Shown here: positions 8,074-18,584 of the stretch, in pieces | How the letters are laid out: each line of letters opens with the position of its first letter | How positions within the stretch are numbered: the first letter of the stretch is position 1 | DNA from: Sodalis praecaptivus | GTDB taxonomy: Bacteria; Pseudomonadota; Gammaproteobacteria; Enterobacterales; Enterobacteriaceae | Assembly (NCBI RefSeq): GCF_000517425.1 | Contig: NZ_CP006569.1 | Span: 2,356,001-2,420,000, forward strand | Length of the DNA stretch: 64,000 nucleotides | Reading direction: 5' to 3' | Notes under the pieces: model-generated | The model's input: only the letters and a program-made list of their open reading frames with translations | Database searches by the model: none | Told to the model about the DNA's origin: nothing | Program-made: the position numbers and the translations under genes

Positions 8074-10458
8074 TTATTTCTTAGCCAGACTTAGCCAGGT
8101 GCTAACCACGGTATCGGGGTTGAGCGACAGACTGTCTATACCTTCCTCCATCAGCCAGGCGGCGAAGTCTTCGTGATCGGACGGCCCCTGCCCGCAGATG
8201 CCGACATATTTGCCCTGTTTTTTTGCGGCGCGGATAGCCAGAGACAACAGCGTCTTGACCGCGTCATCACGCTCATCGAACAGCGCCGACACCAAACCGG
8301 AATCCCGGTCAAGCCCCAGGGCCAGCTGTGTCATATCGTTCGAGCCGATGGAGAAGCCGTCGAAGTGGGCAAGAAATTGCTCCGCCAACAGCGCGTTGGA
8401 GGGGATCTCGCACATCATGATCACCTTCAGCCCGTTTTCGCCCCGCTTCAAGCCCTGCCGCGCCAGCTCTTCGACCACCGCCTGCGCCTGTGCCACGGTA
8501 CGCACAAAGGGGATCATGATTTCAACATTGGTCAACCCCATCTCGTTGCGCACCCGCTTGACGGCCTCGCACTCCAGCGCAAAACAGTCGCGGAAGCTGT
8601 CGGAAACGTAGCGGCCGGCGCCGCGAAAGCCCAGCATCGGGTTCTCCTCGTCCGGCTCATAGGCCTCGCCGCCCACCAGATTCGCGTATTCATTCGACTT
8701 GAAGTCAGACAGGCGCACGATAACGCGTTTCGGCGCGAACGCCGCGCCCAGCGTGGCGATCCCTTCCGTCAGGCGGGCAATGTAGTACTCCTTCGGACTG
8801 TCGTAGCCGTGGATCATGTCGGTGATTTCGCGCTGCAGGGCCGGCGTCTGTTGGTCGAATTCCAGCAGCGCGCGCGGATGCACGCCTATCATGCGATTGA
8901 TGATGAACTCCAGCCGCGCCAGCCCCACGCCGTCATTGGGCAGGCAGGCGAAATCAAAGGCGCGATCGGGGTTTCCCACGTTCATCATGATTTTCAGCGG
9001 CAGCGCGGGCATTTCATCAATATCCGAGCGGGCGACCTCAAAAGGCAGTATCTCCTGGTAGACGTAGCCGGTGTCCCCTTCGGCGCAGGACACCGTAACC
9101 GATTGCCCGTCGCCGATGCGCTCGGTGGCGTCGCCGCAGCCGACCACCGCGGGAATACCCAGCTCGCGGGCGATGATGGCCGCATGGCACGTCCGCCCGC
9201 CGCGGTTGGTGACGATGGCAGCGGCCTTTTTCATAATCGGCTCCCAATCCGGATCGGTCATATCGGTCACCAGCACATCGCCCGCCTCAATCCGGTGCAT
9301 CTCGCCGATATCGTGGATAATCTTAACCGGACCCGCGCCAATGCGATGGCCAATGGCGCGGCCTTCGATGATCACCTCGCCGCGGCGCTCGAGCCGGTAA
9401 CGCTCCATCACCTGCCCGCGCGATCGCACGGTTTCCGGCCGCGCCTGTACAATGTAAAGCTTGCCGGTATGGCCGTCCTTGGCCCATTCGATATCCATCG
9501 GCCGCTGGTAGTGCTTCTCAATCAGCATCGCCTGACGCGCCAGATCCTGCACTTCGTCATCCGTCAGGGCAAAACGCTGGCGTAGCGCATCAGGGACCGG
9601 TTCGGTACGCACCTGTTCGCCGTGGGCCGCGCTGTCGGCATAGACCATGCGGATCTTCTTGGAGCCGAGATTGCGGCGCACCACCGCGGGGCGGCCGGTG
9701 GCCAGCGTGGGTTTGTGCACGTAGAATTCATCGGGATTGACCGCGCCCTGCACCACCATCTCACCGAGCCCATAGGCGGCGGTAATGAACACCACCTGGT
9801 CGAAGCCCGACTCGGTGTCGATGGTGAACATAACGCCGGAGGCGGCCAGGTCGGCGCGCACCATGCGTTGTACCCCCGCCGACAACGCCACGCCGCGGTG
9901 ATCGTAACCCTGATGCACCCGGTAGGAGATGGCCCGGTCGTTGAACAGCGAGGCATACACGTGTTTAATGGCGGTCATCACCGCGTCAATGCCCTGCACG
10001 TTGAGAAAGGTTTCCTGCTGACCGGCAAAGGACGCATCGGGCATATCTTCCGCGGTGGCCGAGGACCGCACGGCAAACGAGGCATCGACGTCATCGGCCG
10101 ACAACTGCTGATAGCAGGCGGTAATATCGGCTTCCAGACCCGGCTGAAACGGGGTGTCGATAATCCATTGCCGAATTTGGCTGCCGGCCTTGCTCAGCGC
10201 GGCGACATCATCGATATCGGTCTGGTCCAGCAGTTGATAAATCCGTTGGTTGATACCGCTTTGAGTGAGGAAATCGTTAAATGCCTGGGCGGTGGTAGCG
10301 AATCCATTGGGCACCGCTACGCCCACGGCGGACAAATGGGTAATCATCTCCCCGAGCGAGGCGTTTTTCCCGCCTACCCGGTCGACATCGTGCATACCAA
10401 GCTGGTCATACCACAGCACATTTTCGGAAACATTGTCATTTTGCGGCATCTGGGTCAT
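8074..10458 (-). CDS. ppsA: Phosphoenolpyruvate synthase
   Basis: PpsA converts pyruvate, ATP and water to PEP, AMP and phosphate for gluconeogenesis. The 794 residues match the family (792 in E. coli). The N-terminal ATP-grasp part includes [10 protein letters not shown]. The swivelling domain carries the phospho-histidine motif [19 protein letters not shown] (near residue 420). The C-terminal PEP/pyruvate domain carries [17 protein letters not shown]. It is transcribed divergently from its regulator ppsR. Confidence 0.97.
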   Translation of the reverse strand: MTQMPQNDNVSENVLWYDQLGMHDVDRVGGKNASLGEMITHLSAVGVAVPNGFATTAQAFNDFLTQSGINQRIYQLLDQTDIDDVAALSKAGSQIRQWIIDTPFQPGLEADITACYQQLSADDVDASFAVRSSATAEDMPDASFAGQQETFLNVQGIDAVMTAIKHVYASLFNDRAISYRVHQGYDHRGVALSAGVQRMVRADLAASGVMFTIDTESGFDQVVFITAAYGLGEMVVQGAVNPDEFYVHKPTLATGRPAVVRRNLGSKKIRMVYADSAAHGEQVRTEPVPDALRQRFALTDDEVQDLARQAMLIEKHYQRPMDIEWAKDGHTGKLYIVQARPETVRSRGQVMERYRLERRGEVIIEGRAIGHRIGAGPVKIIHDIGEMHRIEAGDVLVTDMTDPDWEPIMKKAAAIVTNRGGRTCHAAIIARELGIPAVVGCGDATERIGDGQSVTVSCAEGDTGYVYQEILPFEVARSDIDEMPALPLKIMMNVGNPDRAFDFACLPNDGVGLARLEFIINRMIGVHPRALLEFDQQTPALQREITDMIHGYDSPKEYYIARLTEGIATLGAAFAPKRVIVRLSDFKSNEYANLVGGEAYEPDEENPMLGFRGAGRYVSDSFRDCFALECEAVKRVRNEMGLTNVEIMIPFVRTVAQAQAVVEELARQGLKRGENGLKVIMMCEIPSNALLAEQFLAHFDGFSIGSNDMTQLALGLDRDSGLVSALFDERDDAVKTLLSLAIRAAKKQGKYVGICGQGPSDHEDFAAWLMEEGIDSLSLNPDTVVSTWLSLAKK

Positions 10459-10632
10459 CCTTTTTAACTATGGGCACGGACATCGTGTAGGTGCACGAGC
10501 ATCGTGTCGCTATCGTGACGACAGGCGGAAAGCCTACTTTGAGGTTAGCATAATCCGCCGTGCGCTCGCCCAATATGAATCGTGCCAGCGCCCAAATTAA
10601 GACTAAGCCGCATTCCGGTAAGGGAGCCGTCC

Positions 10633-11454
10633 ATGGAAAGAAGCGTATTTTTTATTTCTGATGGGACCGCCATCACCGCCGAAGTGGTGGGGCACTCGGT
10701 TTTGTCGCAATTCCCCCTGACGACCACGCTCTACACCCTGCCGTTCGTCGAGAGCGAAACCCGCGCCCGCGCGGTGCGCGAGCAGATTAACGCGCTGCAT
10801 CAGCAAAGCGGCGTCCGTCCGCTGGTGTTCTATTCCATCGTGACCCCGGCGGTACGGCACATTATCGAGGAGAGCGCCGGCTTTTGTCAGGATGTGGTGC
10901 AGGCGTTGGTCGGGCCGCTGCAGCAGGAATTGGGCATCGCGCCGGATCCGGTGGCGCACCGCACCCATGGCCTGACCGCCACCAATTTAAGCAAATACGA
11001 TGCCCGTATCGCCGCCATCGATTATACCCTGGCCCATGATGACGGTATTTCGCTGCGCAATCTGGATCAGGCGCAAATTATTTTGCTCGGGGTATCGCGC
11101 TGCGGCAAAACGCCCACCAGTCTGTATTTGGCGATGCAATACGGCATTCGCGCCGCCAATTACCCGTTTATCGCCGACGATATGGATAATCTCTCGCTGC
11201 CTGCGGCGTTAAAGGCGCATCACGCCAAACTGTTCGGCCTGACGATTGATCCCGAGCGGCTGGCGGCCATTCGCGATGAACGCCTGAGCGACAGCCGCTA
11301 CGCTTCGCTGCGGCAGTGCCGTATGGAAATTAATGAAGTGGAGTCGTTGTTTCGCAATAATAATATCCGTTATCTCAACTCCACCAACCATTCCGTGGAG
11401 GAGATTGCGGCAAAGATAATGGATGTGCTGGGGATGAGTCGGCGAATGTATTAG
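10633..11454 (+). CDS. ppsR: PpsR, PEP synthase regulatory kinase/pyrophosphorylase
   Basis: A bifunctional DUF299 enzyme of 273 residues. It inactivates PEP synthase by ADP-dependent threonine phosphorylation and reactivates it by Pi-dependent dephosphorylation. The P-loop-like motif [15 protein letters not shown] (about residue 154) is typical of the family. I start it at the ATG at 10633, giving [15 protein letters not shown] as in relatives; the longer frame adds 17 unconserved residues. An AGGGAG ribosome site lies just upstream. It is divergent from its target ppsA. Confidence 0.95.
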   Translation: MERSVFFISDGTAITAEVVGHSVLSQFPLTTTLYTLPFVESETRARAVREQINALHQQSGVRPLVFYSIVTPAVRHIIEESAGFCQDVVQALVGPLQQELGIAPDPVAHRTHGLTATNLSKYDARIAAIDYTLAHDDGISLRNLDQAQIILLGVSRCGKTPTSLYLAMQYGIRAANYPFIADDMDNLSLPAALKAHHAKLFGLTIDPERLAAIRDERLSDSRYASLRQCRMEINEVESLFRNNNIRYLNSTNHSVEEIAAKIMDVLGMSRRMY

Positions 11455-11558
11455 CAAATTTTGCCGGGCAAGGTTGAATTCAGCGCCGGTTGGGGTATCG
11501 TGAGCATCATCGCTTCCCGGTAACGCCACCGCGGTAAGTCCCCATTTTAGAGATAAGC

Positions 11559-12605
11559 ATGCAAAAGACAGATGAATTGCGCACGCGGCGCATCGATCGA
11601 TTGGTTGCCCCCGCCGCGCTGGCCGCCGCCTTGCCGGTAAGTGCAGTGATGGCCGACAATGTGCTGCGGGTACGTCAGCGTATTGAACGTATTCTCCACG
11701 GCGAGGATCCTCGCCTGCTGGTCATTATCGGCCCCTGCTCTATTCACGATACCGATGCGGCGCTGGAGTATGCGCGCCGGCTGAATCCGCTGCGCGTCAA
11801 ATATCAGGACCGCCTGGAAATCGTCATGCGCACCTATTTTGAAAAACCGCGCACCGTCGTCGGCTGGAAAGGGTTAATCGCCGATCCCGGTTTGGACGGC
11901 AGCTTTCGGGTAAATGACGGCTTGGAGGTCGCGCGGCGGCTGTTGCTGGCGGTCAACGAATTGGGCCTGCCGACGGCGACCGAGTTCCTGGATATGGTCA
12001 CCGGCCAGTATATTGCCGATCTGATAAGTTGGGGGGCGATTGGCGCGCGCACCACCGAAAGCCAGATTCATCGCGAGATGGCGTCGGCGCTCTCGTGCCC
12101 GGTCGGGTTCAAAAACGGCACAGACGGCAATATTCAGATCGCCATCGACGCCATTCGTGCCGCCCGCGCGTCGCATTTATTTCTGTCGCCGGACAAGCAG
12201 GGCCAGATGACCATTTATCAAACCGGCGGTAACCCGTATGGGCACATTATTATGCGCGGCGGCAAAGTGCCGAACTATCAGCCGCAGGCGATCGACGATG
12301 CCTGCGCGCAGCTGGCGTCGTTCGGGCTGCCGGCGCATTTGCTGGTGGATTTCAGCCACGGTAATAGCCAAAAGCAGTATTTACGCCAGTTGGACGTCGC
12401 GCGCGCTGTCTGCCAACCGTTGCGCGACGGCAGCCGTCAGGTGGTGGGCATCATGGCCGAAAGCAATCTGGTGGCGGGCAATCAGAGCCTGGGGGACGGT
12501 ACCCCTCTCGTCTATGGCCAGTCCATTACCGATGCCTGCCTGGGCTGGGAGGACAGCGAGCGCCTGCTGGCAATGTTAAGCGACGCGGTGGATTGCCGTT
12601 TCTAG
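11559..12605 (+). CDS. aroH: DAHP synthase, tryptophan-sensitive type
   Basis: First enzyme of the shikimate pathway, condensing PEP with erythrose 4-phosphate. It is 348 residues, the same length as E. coli AroH. Visible signatures include VIIGPCSIHD, MRTYFEKPRTVVGWKG, GAIGARTTESQIHREMAS and the metal-site region VDFSHGNSQKQ. Overall similarity and the ppsA-ppsR-aroH order favour AroH over AroF or AroG. I could not find a convincing TrpR operator in the 104 bases before the start, although E. coli aroH has one. Confidence 0.92.
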   Translation: MQKTDELRTRRIDRLVAPAALAAALPVSAVMADNVLRVRQRIERILHGEDPRLLVIIGPCSIHDTDAALEYARRLNPLRVKYQDRLEIVMRTYFEKPRTVVGWKGLIADPGLDGSFRVNDGLEVARRLLLAVNELGLPTATEFLDMVTGQYIADLISWGAIGARTTESQIHREMASALSCPVGFKNGTDGNIQIAIDAIRAARASHLFLSPDKQGQMTIYQTGGNPYGHIIMRGGKVPNYQPQAIDDACAQLASFGLPAHLLVDFSHGNSQKQYLRQLDVARAVCQPLRDGSRQVVGIMAESNLVAGNQSLGDGTPLVYGQSITDACLGWEDSERLLAMLSDAVDCRF

Positions 12606-12952
12606 CCGTTCAATCAGCCGCGCGGGCCGGTCATAAACACCCGCCGCACGACGCAGCGGTTTCAGCCGTCAGCCGCGTCGCTCGGCCGGCGGCGCGCTAA
12701 TGGTGCCGCCATTGCAGGCCCGGCGCTCCGTTCGATTTAGTCTTACCCTTATCGGCTGACGCGTCTCTTCCCTGCCTCGCCACGCTCTCTCCTTTGCCGT
12801 CGGCAAACGACTATCACGCCCTCATTTCAGCAAGAATAACCCCTTTTTTTTTGAGGGGAAACGCGCGTAAACTTAATGTCGTCACCATCCGCAGGCTTTC
12901 CCACCGGCGTTCCCCGGACAAGCGTTATCGCTTTAATGCCACGAGGTTTTTC
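12606..12952. other. Intergenic gap after aroH
   Basis: About 350 bases without a recognised gene. The first part is GC-rich and palindrome-rich and the last part has a run of Ts (12842-12851). The E. coli neighbour hemP (ydiE) is not present here. An in-frame extension of the following gene begins at 12794 but shows no protein-like character. Confidence 0.5.
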
Positions 12953-14065
12953 ATGCCAACCAGCCTTTCCTATGGCGCCACGCTGAGCGCGCTGACCGTT
13001 CCCCATCGGGTGCCGCCTCCCCCGGCCACCACGGCGCTGGCGCAGCGGCTAGCAGGCGTGCAGGCGCTGCCGCCAAGCCTGATGCCGCTGCGGGCGCTGC
13101 CGTCAAGTCGGACGCCGTTACGAGCGCTGCCGCCGCTGCGAGCGCTGTCGTCAAGACGGACACCGTTACGGGCGCTGCCGCCAAGCGTGACGCCGCCACC
13201 AAGACGGACGCCGGCGTCGGCCGCGACGCCGAGATTGACATCGCTCCAGGCGATACCGCAACTGACGTCAGTGCAGGCGCAAACGGTAGAGGCAATGCCG
13301 CTGACGCTGCCTCCCGTGGCCTGCCGCGGTTTGATTTCCCCCGCCACGGGGAAACATATCAAGACCGTCACGCTCGGCATTACCGGTATCCCAAGCCGCG
13401 ATTTGCGCCATTTCCGCGTGGACATTCAGCACCAAAGCTACCCGCCCGGCGACTGTATGAGCCACTGCCTTTATCAACTTAAGCAGCGGCGATTGTTGTT
13501 TTATACGCACATGACCAATGACCGGGAGTCGGCCAACCTGCTGTGCCTTTTCGCCAACAACGACGGCGGATCTCACGCTATCTTAGCTGCCAAGAAAAGC
13601 TATCCGCCGCAAATTCATTCGACTTATCGGCTGGATGGCGCGCTTTCCTTTCGCGGTGACGTGACTTTTTTTGCCGTGATGCAAAAAATGGACGACGGCA
13701 GCCGGCAGCCGGTGTTTACCCTCACCCGCACCGCCGACAACGCTCTGGTGGCCCAAACGGCGGCACACCCCTCCTCGGCGTCGGCCATCGCGCACCGGGT
13801 GAGCCTGTCGCAGTTGGGTTTCCAGAAACATCAATTTCTGCGCTTAAAGATCACGCTGGTGCGCGACACCCTGCACACGGCGATTTCCGTGCAGTGGGAG
13901 GAGGCGCAGCGGCGCCGGGATCTGTTCTGCCTGACGCTGATGCCGGCGCTGAACGGTTCCCGCTACGAATCCCGATTCGGTATCATGGCGATGAACGGCG
14001 CGGAGGGAGGGGATGCCTGGATGCTTATTCGTCATTATAGCGAAAAACATCGCCGGCTGACATGA
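12953..14065 (+). CDS. Unrecognised protein with N-terminal Leu/Pro/Arg repeats
   Basis: I do not recognise this 370-residue protein. The first 110 residues are low in complexity, with about seven copies of a short unit such as PLRALPPS or PSRTPLRAL. No signal peptide is evident. The remaining 240 residues look globular, with alternating beta-type segments (DLRHFRVDIQHQSYPPGD; LDGALSFRGDVTFFAVMQKM; ESRFGIMAMNG), suggestive of a beta-sandwich. That fold is inference only. The start at 12953 is preferred over an upstream ATG at 12794, but no strong ribosome site precedes either. It lies where E. coli has hemP, and faces selO convergently. The long intact frame argues for a real gene. Confidence 0.7.
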   Translation: MPTSLSYGATLSALTVPHRVPPPPATTALAQRLAGVQALPPSLMPLRALPSSRTPLRALPPLRALSSRRTPLRALPPSVTPPPRRTPASAATPRLTSLQAIPQLTSVQAQTVEAMPLTLPPVACRGLISPATGKHIKTVTLGITGIPSRDLRHFRVDIQHQSYPPGDCMSHCLYQLKQRRLLFYTHMTNDRESANLLCLFANNDGGSHAILAAKKSYPPQIHSTYRLDGALSFRGDVTFFAVMQKMDDGSRQPVFTLTRTADNALVAQTAAHPSSASAIAHRVSLSQLGFQKHQFLRLKITLVRDTLHTAISVQWEEAQRRRDLFCLTLMPALNGSRYESRFGIMAMNGAEGGDAWMLIRHYSEKHRRLT

Positions 14066-14137
14066 GCGGCGCAAGCCAGCGGACCTTCGCCGCCCCCTGA
14101 AAGGCGCCCGCCGAGACGGGTCTTTGCCCTCGCGCCG

Positions 14138-15589
14138 TTAGCTGGAGCAGGAGATGGCCAGATGACGCCCCCAGTCGGGGGGCGGCGCCGCCAAATCATC
14201 CTGGTCGGGATCGTCGCGGTAGGGATCGCGCAAAGCCTGATGCAGCCGCGCCAGTTCGCGAACGTCCCCCTTTTCCGCGCCCATAATCGCCTGTTGAGCC
14301 AGATAGTTGCGCAGCACAATGCGCGGGTTGACCGCCAGCATGGCCTGCCGCCGCGCGGCGTCATCACGCGTTTCGTCCGCCAGCCGCCGCCGGTAACGGG
14401 CAAACCAGTCGTCAAACGCCGCCCGGTCGATAAAATCATCGCGCAACGGCGTGTGCGGGTCCCGCCGTTCGGTCAGGCTGAGCGCACGAAAGGTTCGGCT
14501 ATAATCGGCCCCCTCACGCGCCATCAGCCCCAATAAATCCGTCAGCAGTGCATTATCCTGTTCGTCCGCCCGCGTTAACCCCAATTTGGCGCGCATCCGC
14601 TCGCCATATGCCGCCATCAGCGCCGGCTCGTAACCTGAAAGCGCAGCCTGCAAATCCGCTACCGGCATCAGGCCGGCCAGGGACTGCGCCAGGCGGTTGA
14701 GGTTCCATAGCGCCACCGCCGGCTGGTTATCGAACGCATAGCGACCCTGATAGTCGGAATGGTTACAGATAAAATCCGGTTGCCAGGCATCGAGAAAACC
14801 GTAGGGGCCATAATCGATCGTCAGGCCAAGTATCGACATATTGTCGGTATTCATCACGCCGTGGGCAAAGCCGCTGGCCTGCCAGTGGGCAATCATCCGC
14901 GCGGTGCGCGCGACCACATCGGACAACCACAGCCGATAGCGGCCCTCGACGCCCACCAGCGACGGCCAGTGTCGTTCAATGACGTAATCCGCCAACCGTG
15001 TCACTTTGTCCTGCTGGCGCAGATAATAGAAATGTTCAAAATGGCCAAAGCGCACATGGCTGTCGGCGATACGCATCATCATCGCCCCCGGCTCCGGCTG
15101 CTCGCGCCATACCGGCTCTTCGCTGGTCACGATCGTCAGCGCGCGGGTGGTGGCGATACCGAGATGATGCAGCGCTTCAGAGGCGAGAAATTCACGCACG
15201 ACCGAACGCAACACCGCTCGCCCATCCCCCATGCGCGAATACGGCGTCAGACCCGCGCCTTTTAGATGCCAGTCAACGCTTTTGCCCTCCGCTAACTGCT
15301 GCTCGCCGAGTAGTATGCCGCGGCCATCCCCAAGTCGGCCGGCCCAGACGCCGAACTGATGCCCGCTGTACACCTGCGCCAGCGGCTGCATCCCGGGCAG
15401 CAGACGCTCGCCGGACCACACGCCGGTCTCCTCCCCGGTAAACAGCGCCGAATCGAGCGCCAGGTCGCGCGCCAGCGCGTCATTATGGTAAAGCAGGCGC
15501 GCGTCCTTGAGCGGCGTCGGCGTCAGTTCGCTGTAATAGCCGGGCAGACAGCGATGGTAACTGTTGGTAAAAACCGGATAGTGTGGCAT
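14138..15589 (-). CDS. selO: SelO/YdiU, protein AMPylase pseudokinase
   Basis: SelO has a kinase-like fold that binds ATP in a flipped orientation and transfers AMP to protein Ser, Thr or Tyr residues in response to redox stress. The 483 residues match the family. Visible signatures are [18 protein letters not shown], the glycine-rich region, [21 protein letters not shown], and the metal/catalytic stretch [19 protein letters not shown]. The bacterial protein has no selenocysteine; this copy ends normally in Ser-Cys-Ser-Ser. The E. coli position next to nlpC/btu is kept, although ydiV is missing. Confidence 0.94.
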   Translation of the reverse strand: MPHYPVFTNSYHRCLPGYYSELTPTPLKDARLLYHNDALARDLALDSALFTGEETGVWSGERLLPGMQPLAQVYSGHQFGVWAGRLGDGRGILLGEQQLAEGKSVDWHLKGAGLTPYSRMGDGRAVLRSVVREFLASEALHHLGIATTRALTIVTSEEPVWREQPEPGAMMMRIADSHVRFGHFEHFYYLRQQDKVTRLADYVIERHWPSLVGVEGRYRLWLSDVVARTARMIAHWQASGFAHGVMNTDNMSILGLTIDYGPYGFLDAWQPDFICNHSDYQGRYAFDNQPAVALWNLNRLAQSLAGLMPVADLQAALSGYEPALMAAYGERMRAKLGLTRADEQDNALLTDLLGLMAREGADYSRTFRALSLTERRDPHTPLRDDFIDRAAFDDWFARYRRRLADETRDDAARRQAMLAVNPRIVLRNYLAQQAIMGAEKGDVRELARLHQALRDPYRDDPDQDDLAAPPPDWGRHLAISCSS

Positions 15590-15685
15590 ACGCCCTCCTG
15601 CCCTCAGTATAGCCGGCGCTATCCGCGCGTCCGACTTTTTGCCGCCGGCGCGGTGACGGCGCGCCGGCGGTGAAAGACGTGCACG

Positions 15686-16702
15686 TTAACGCAGGCTGGC
15701 CGCGAGCCAATCCGCCACCGCCGTCAGCGACGCGCGCTCCTCTGGCCACCACGCTTGCAACTGCCGACAACATGCCGCCACCGCCTCCGCCCGGTAGGGT
15801 ACGCCCGGCAGCCGCTCCGCCAGGGCTTCCAGCGGCGCGGGGTTCAGGCTATCGGTGAAGATACGACAGCGGCTTATTGCGCCATGTTCAATGTCAAAAT
15901 GCAACTCCACGCCCCCCCAGACAAAACGGGTGTCGAGCAGGTGGCTGAAGGCCGGCGCGGCGCCAAAATTCCACTCCCAACTGCTTTGTCGACGAAACTG
16001 GTCGTCGAACCCCGGCAGGTCGGGGGTGTTTTGCGGCGAAATGCGCTCCGGCGCCACCGACTCGCCGTAGTAGTCAAAGAACGCCTGCTGCACGCTTTGA
16101 CATAGCTTGGCATGATCGAGCCCGGGCACCCGTTCAGCCACGTTCGCCACGCGCGAGCGCACCGAAGTTATCCCCTTGGCCTGTAACTTTTTAACATCGG
16201 GATTCAGATAGTGTGCCAGACGACTTAAATCGGCGTGCAGCAATACCGTGCCGTGATGAAACCCGCGATCGGCGGTCTGACGGTAGGCGGAACCGCTGAT
16301 TTTGCGTTCGCCGTCGGGCGTATCCATGACCAGATCGTTGCGTCCCGAGGCGCGGGCCTCGACCCCCAGCCGCCGCAGGCCGTCCAGCATGATGGCGGTG
16401 GAGAGACTTTTATCATACTCCGGTTTGCCGGCCATAAAGGTAAAGCAGGTGTTGCCCAGGTCATGAAACACCGCCCCGCCGCCGCTGCTGCGGCGGGCCA
16501 GACGTATACCGTCGCGTGCCATACGGCGGGTGTTGCACTCCTTCCAGGGATTTTGCGCGCGGCCGATAACCACGGTCTGCGCGTTGCGCCATAAAAATAA
16601 CACCCGCTGACTGGCCGGCATCTGGCGGAAAATGCACTCCTCCACCGCCAGATTAAACCAGGGGTCGTGCGAGTCAGATAAAAGTAAACGTAATGATGAC
16701 AT
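15686..16702 (-). CDS. lplA: Lipoate-protein ligase A
   Basis: LplA activates free lipoate with ATP and attaches it to the E2 subunits of 2-oxoacid dehydrogenases and to GcvH. The product is 338 residues, the same as E. coli LplA. The lipoate-binding motif [20 protein letters not shown] (about residue 70) is clear, and a C-terminal accessory domain follows. It starts 21 bases after the nlpC stop on the same strand, so it probably joins the btuCED-nlpC transcript. E. coli lplA is elsewhere on the chromosome. Confidence 0.94.
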   Translation of the reverse strand: MSSLRLLLSDSHDPWFNLAVEECIFRQMPASQRVLFLWRNAQTVVIGRAQNPWKECNTRRMARDGIRLARRSSGGGAVFHDLGNTCFTFMAGKPEYDKSLSTAIMLDGLRRLGVEARASGRNDLVMDTPDGERKISGSAYRQTADRGFHHGTVLLHADLSRLAHYLNPDVKKLQAKGITSVRSRVANVAERVPGLDHAKLCQSVQQAFFDYYGESVAPERISPQNTPDLPGFDDQFRRQSSWEWNFGAAPAFSHLLDTRFVWGGVELHFDIEHGAISRCRIFTDSLNPAPLEALAERLPGVPYRAEAVAACCRQLQAWWPEERASLTAVADWLAASLR

Positions 16703-16723
16703 GGATTCTCCCGGCGCCGCGCC

Positions 16724-17191
16724 TTATATGCGCCGCGCCTGCCAGTAGGCTTTGCGCCAATAGCTATTGTCCAACGACGAGCGGATGACACCGCGGCTGG
16801 TGGAGGCGTGAATAAAAGTGTTGTCGGTATCATAAATGCCGACGTGCAGGCCATAGCGACCGCTGCCGGTTTTGAAAAACACCAAATCCCCGGGCAGCAA
16901 TTCATCGCGATCGACTTTACTGCCGATATCGGTCTGCGCTTCGGTGGTCCGCGGCAGCAGGATGTCGAAACGATCGCGGAAGGTCAGGTAAACGAAACCG
17001 GAACAGTCCAGCCCGCTCGGGCTCATACCGCCATAGCGGTAGGGGGTGCCGTACCATTGATTAAGCTGGTCATTAAGCTTGGCAATAACCATGATCGAAT
17101 CGGACAGGCGCGGATCCGGCGGCGGCGCATGGTGGCTACAGCCGGCTAACAACAGTAACAGCCCCAACAGTAAGACGGGCATCCTTTTCAT
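16724..17191 (-). CDS. nlpC: NlpC, NlpC/P60 lipoprotein peptidase
   Basis: A cell-wall cysteine endopeptidase of 155 residues anchored as a lipoprotein. The signal peptide ends in the lipobox LLAGC. The catalytic Cys lies in SGLDCSGFVYLTFRD and the His in GLHVGIYDTDNTFIHAS. I start it at the ATG at 17191, giving MKRMPVLLLGLLLLLAGC. The frame can extend 6 codons upstream, but that would overlap btuD. It lies 7 bases after the btuD stop. Confidence 0.93.
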   Translation of the reverse strand: MKRMPVLLLGLLLLLAGCSHHAPPPDPRLSDSIMVIAKLNDQLNQWYGTPYRYGGMSPSGLDCSGFVYLTFRDRFDILLPRTTEAQTDIGSKVDRDELLPGDLVFFKTGSGRYGLHVGIYDTDNTFIHASTSRGVIRSSLDNSYWRKAYWQARRI

Positions 17192-17198
17192 TATCCCT

Positions 17199-17984
17199 TC
17201 ACTCCCCACAGGGCATTAGCCAGCGACGGCCGCCGGCCGACACCTGGCTGAACGAGACGGTGAACACTTTCGCCAACACGTCAGGGGTCATCACCTCGGC
17301 GGCGGTACCTGCCGCCACCAGCTCGCCTTGCGCCATCAGCCAAACCTCATCGGCGTGCTGTAAGGTATGATTGATATCATGCGCGCACATCAGCACGCTT
17401 AAGCCCGCGGCGGTTAACAGGGCAATTAATTGGTCGAGCGCCACCTGCTGGGCGATATCCAAACCGGCGGCGGGTTCGTCCAGCAACAGCAGGCGGGCAT
17501 CGGCATTGAGCGTCGGCCAGACTTGCAGCATGACCGCCGCCAGCCGCGCCCGCTGCCATTCCCCGCCGGAAAGCGCGTTAAGCGGCCGCGCCAGCATCGG
17601 CGTCAGCGCCAGTCGCCCGGCAATCGTCGCCACCGCCCGTCCCACCGCCCGCTCGTCGACCGTCGCCGGCTGATGCAGGTGCAAATAGTGAAACACCGGC
17701 TGCGAGCCGCCGCTGCGGGTTAACTGCGGCAGATAACCGCGCCGCCGGGCAAGTTCACCGGGCGTCCAGGCGGTGAGCGCTTTGCCCAGCATCTGCACAT
17801 CGCCGCGAAAAGACTGCAAACCGGCCAGGCACCCCAGCAGCGTGCTTTTGCCGGCGCCATTGGGGCCGATGATGTGAATACGCCTGCCGGCGGCGACGGC
17901 GCGCGACAGCGGCCGCAAACGGCCCGGCACCTGGATGTCATGGGCCCGCAGCAGCCAGGATAGCAAGGGTGCCGTTAATGCCAT
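17199..17984 (-). CDS. btuD: BtuD, vitamin B12 ABC transporter ATPase
   Basis: ATP-binding subunit of the BtuCD-F cobalamin importer, at the cytoplasmic face of the inner membrane. Its 261 residues include Walker A (IIGPNGAGKSTLLG), the signature LSGGEWQRARLAAV, Walker B (LLLLDEPAAGLD) and the H-loop (CAHDINHT). The start lies 3 bases after the btuE stop. The operon order btuC-btuE-btuD-nlpC matches E. coli; the periplasmic BtuF is not in this window. Confidence 0.95.
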   Translation of the reverse strand: MALTAPLLSWLLRAHDIQVPGRLRPLSRAVAAGRRIHIIGPNGAGKSTLLGCLAGLQSFRGDVQMLGKALTAWTPGELARRRGYLPQLTRSGGSQPVFHYLHLHQPATVDERAVGRAVATIAGRLALTPMLARPLNALSGGEWQRARLAAVMLQVWPTLNADARLLLLDEPAAGLDIAQQVALDQLIALLTAAGLSVLMCAHDINHTLQHADEVWLMAQGELVAAGTAAEVMTPDVLAKVFTVSFSQVSAGGRRWLMPCGE

Positions 17985-17987
17985 CGT

Positions 17988-18539
17988 TTATTGCGCCAGC
18001 GCCCGCTGGAGCGCGTCAAGGATAAGCGCGTCTTCCGGCGTCACGTCCGGCGCGAAACGCGCCAGCACGCAGCCGTCGCGGCCGACGAGAAATTTCTCGA
18101 AGTTCCACTGAATGTCCTGTTTGTGCGCCGGGGTTAGCCCTTTGGCGGCCAACCGCGCAGACAGCGTCCCCTGCGGCGCCGGGATCGCCTCGGGGCAGGC
18201 GGCGATCAGCTCGCGATACAACGGGTGGCGATGCTCGCCGTTCACTGTAATTTTACTGAACATGGGGAACTGCACGCCAAATGTCCCGCGGCAGAACGCC
18301 AGGATCTCCTCATCGCTGCCCGGCTCCTGGCCGGCGAATTCGTTGGACGGGAAACCCAGCACTTCAAATCCCTGATGGCGCCAGGTTTGATAAAGACGCT
18401 CCAGCCCCGCGTACTGGTCGGTAAGGCCGCATTTGGAGGCGACATTGACGACCAGCAGCACCGAACCGCGATAGGGTTCGAGGGTGGTGATATCGCCCTG
18501 TAGAGACTTCAGCGGCAACGTGTAAAGTGTTTCATGCAT
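17988..18539 (-). CDS. btuE: BtuE, glutathione/thioredoxin peroxidase
   Basis: A cysteine-type glutathione peroxidase of 183 residues that reduces peroxides with thioredoxin or glutathione. Despite its name it is not needed for B12 transport. Motifs include the peroxidatic Cys in NVASKCGLTDQY, GFPSNEFAGQEPGSDEEI, and the Trp-Asn pair of IQWNFEKFLVGRDG. It sits between btuC and btuD in the usual operon. Confidence 0.94.
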   Translation of the reverse strand: MHETLYTLPLKSLQGDITTLEPYRGSVLLVVNVASKCGLTDQYAGLERLYQTWRHQGFEVLGFPSNEFAGQEPGSDEEILAFCRGTFGVQFPMFSKITVNGEHRHPLYRELIAACPEAIPAPQGTLSARLAAKGLTPAHKQDIQWNFEKFLVGRDGCVLARFAPDVTPEDALILDALQRALAQ

Positions 18540-18584
18540 CCTACCCTCCTTGCTGTTGCGTTCGCGACCCTATGCCGAGCCAGG

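Noticed and set aside
8173-9585. 470-codon plus-strand open frame opposite ppsA
   Set aside because: It is the reverse shadow of a highly conserved gene and its His/Arg/Gly-rich translation shows no domain.
11455-11558. TrpR operator expected before aroH
   Set aside because: Only weak similarity to the E. coli sequence near 11447 and no matching palindrome.
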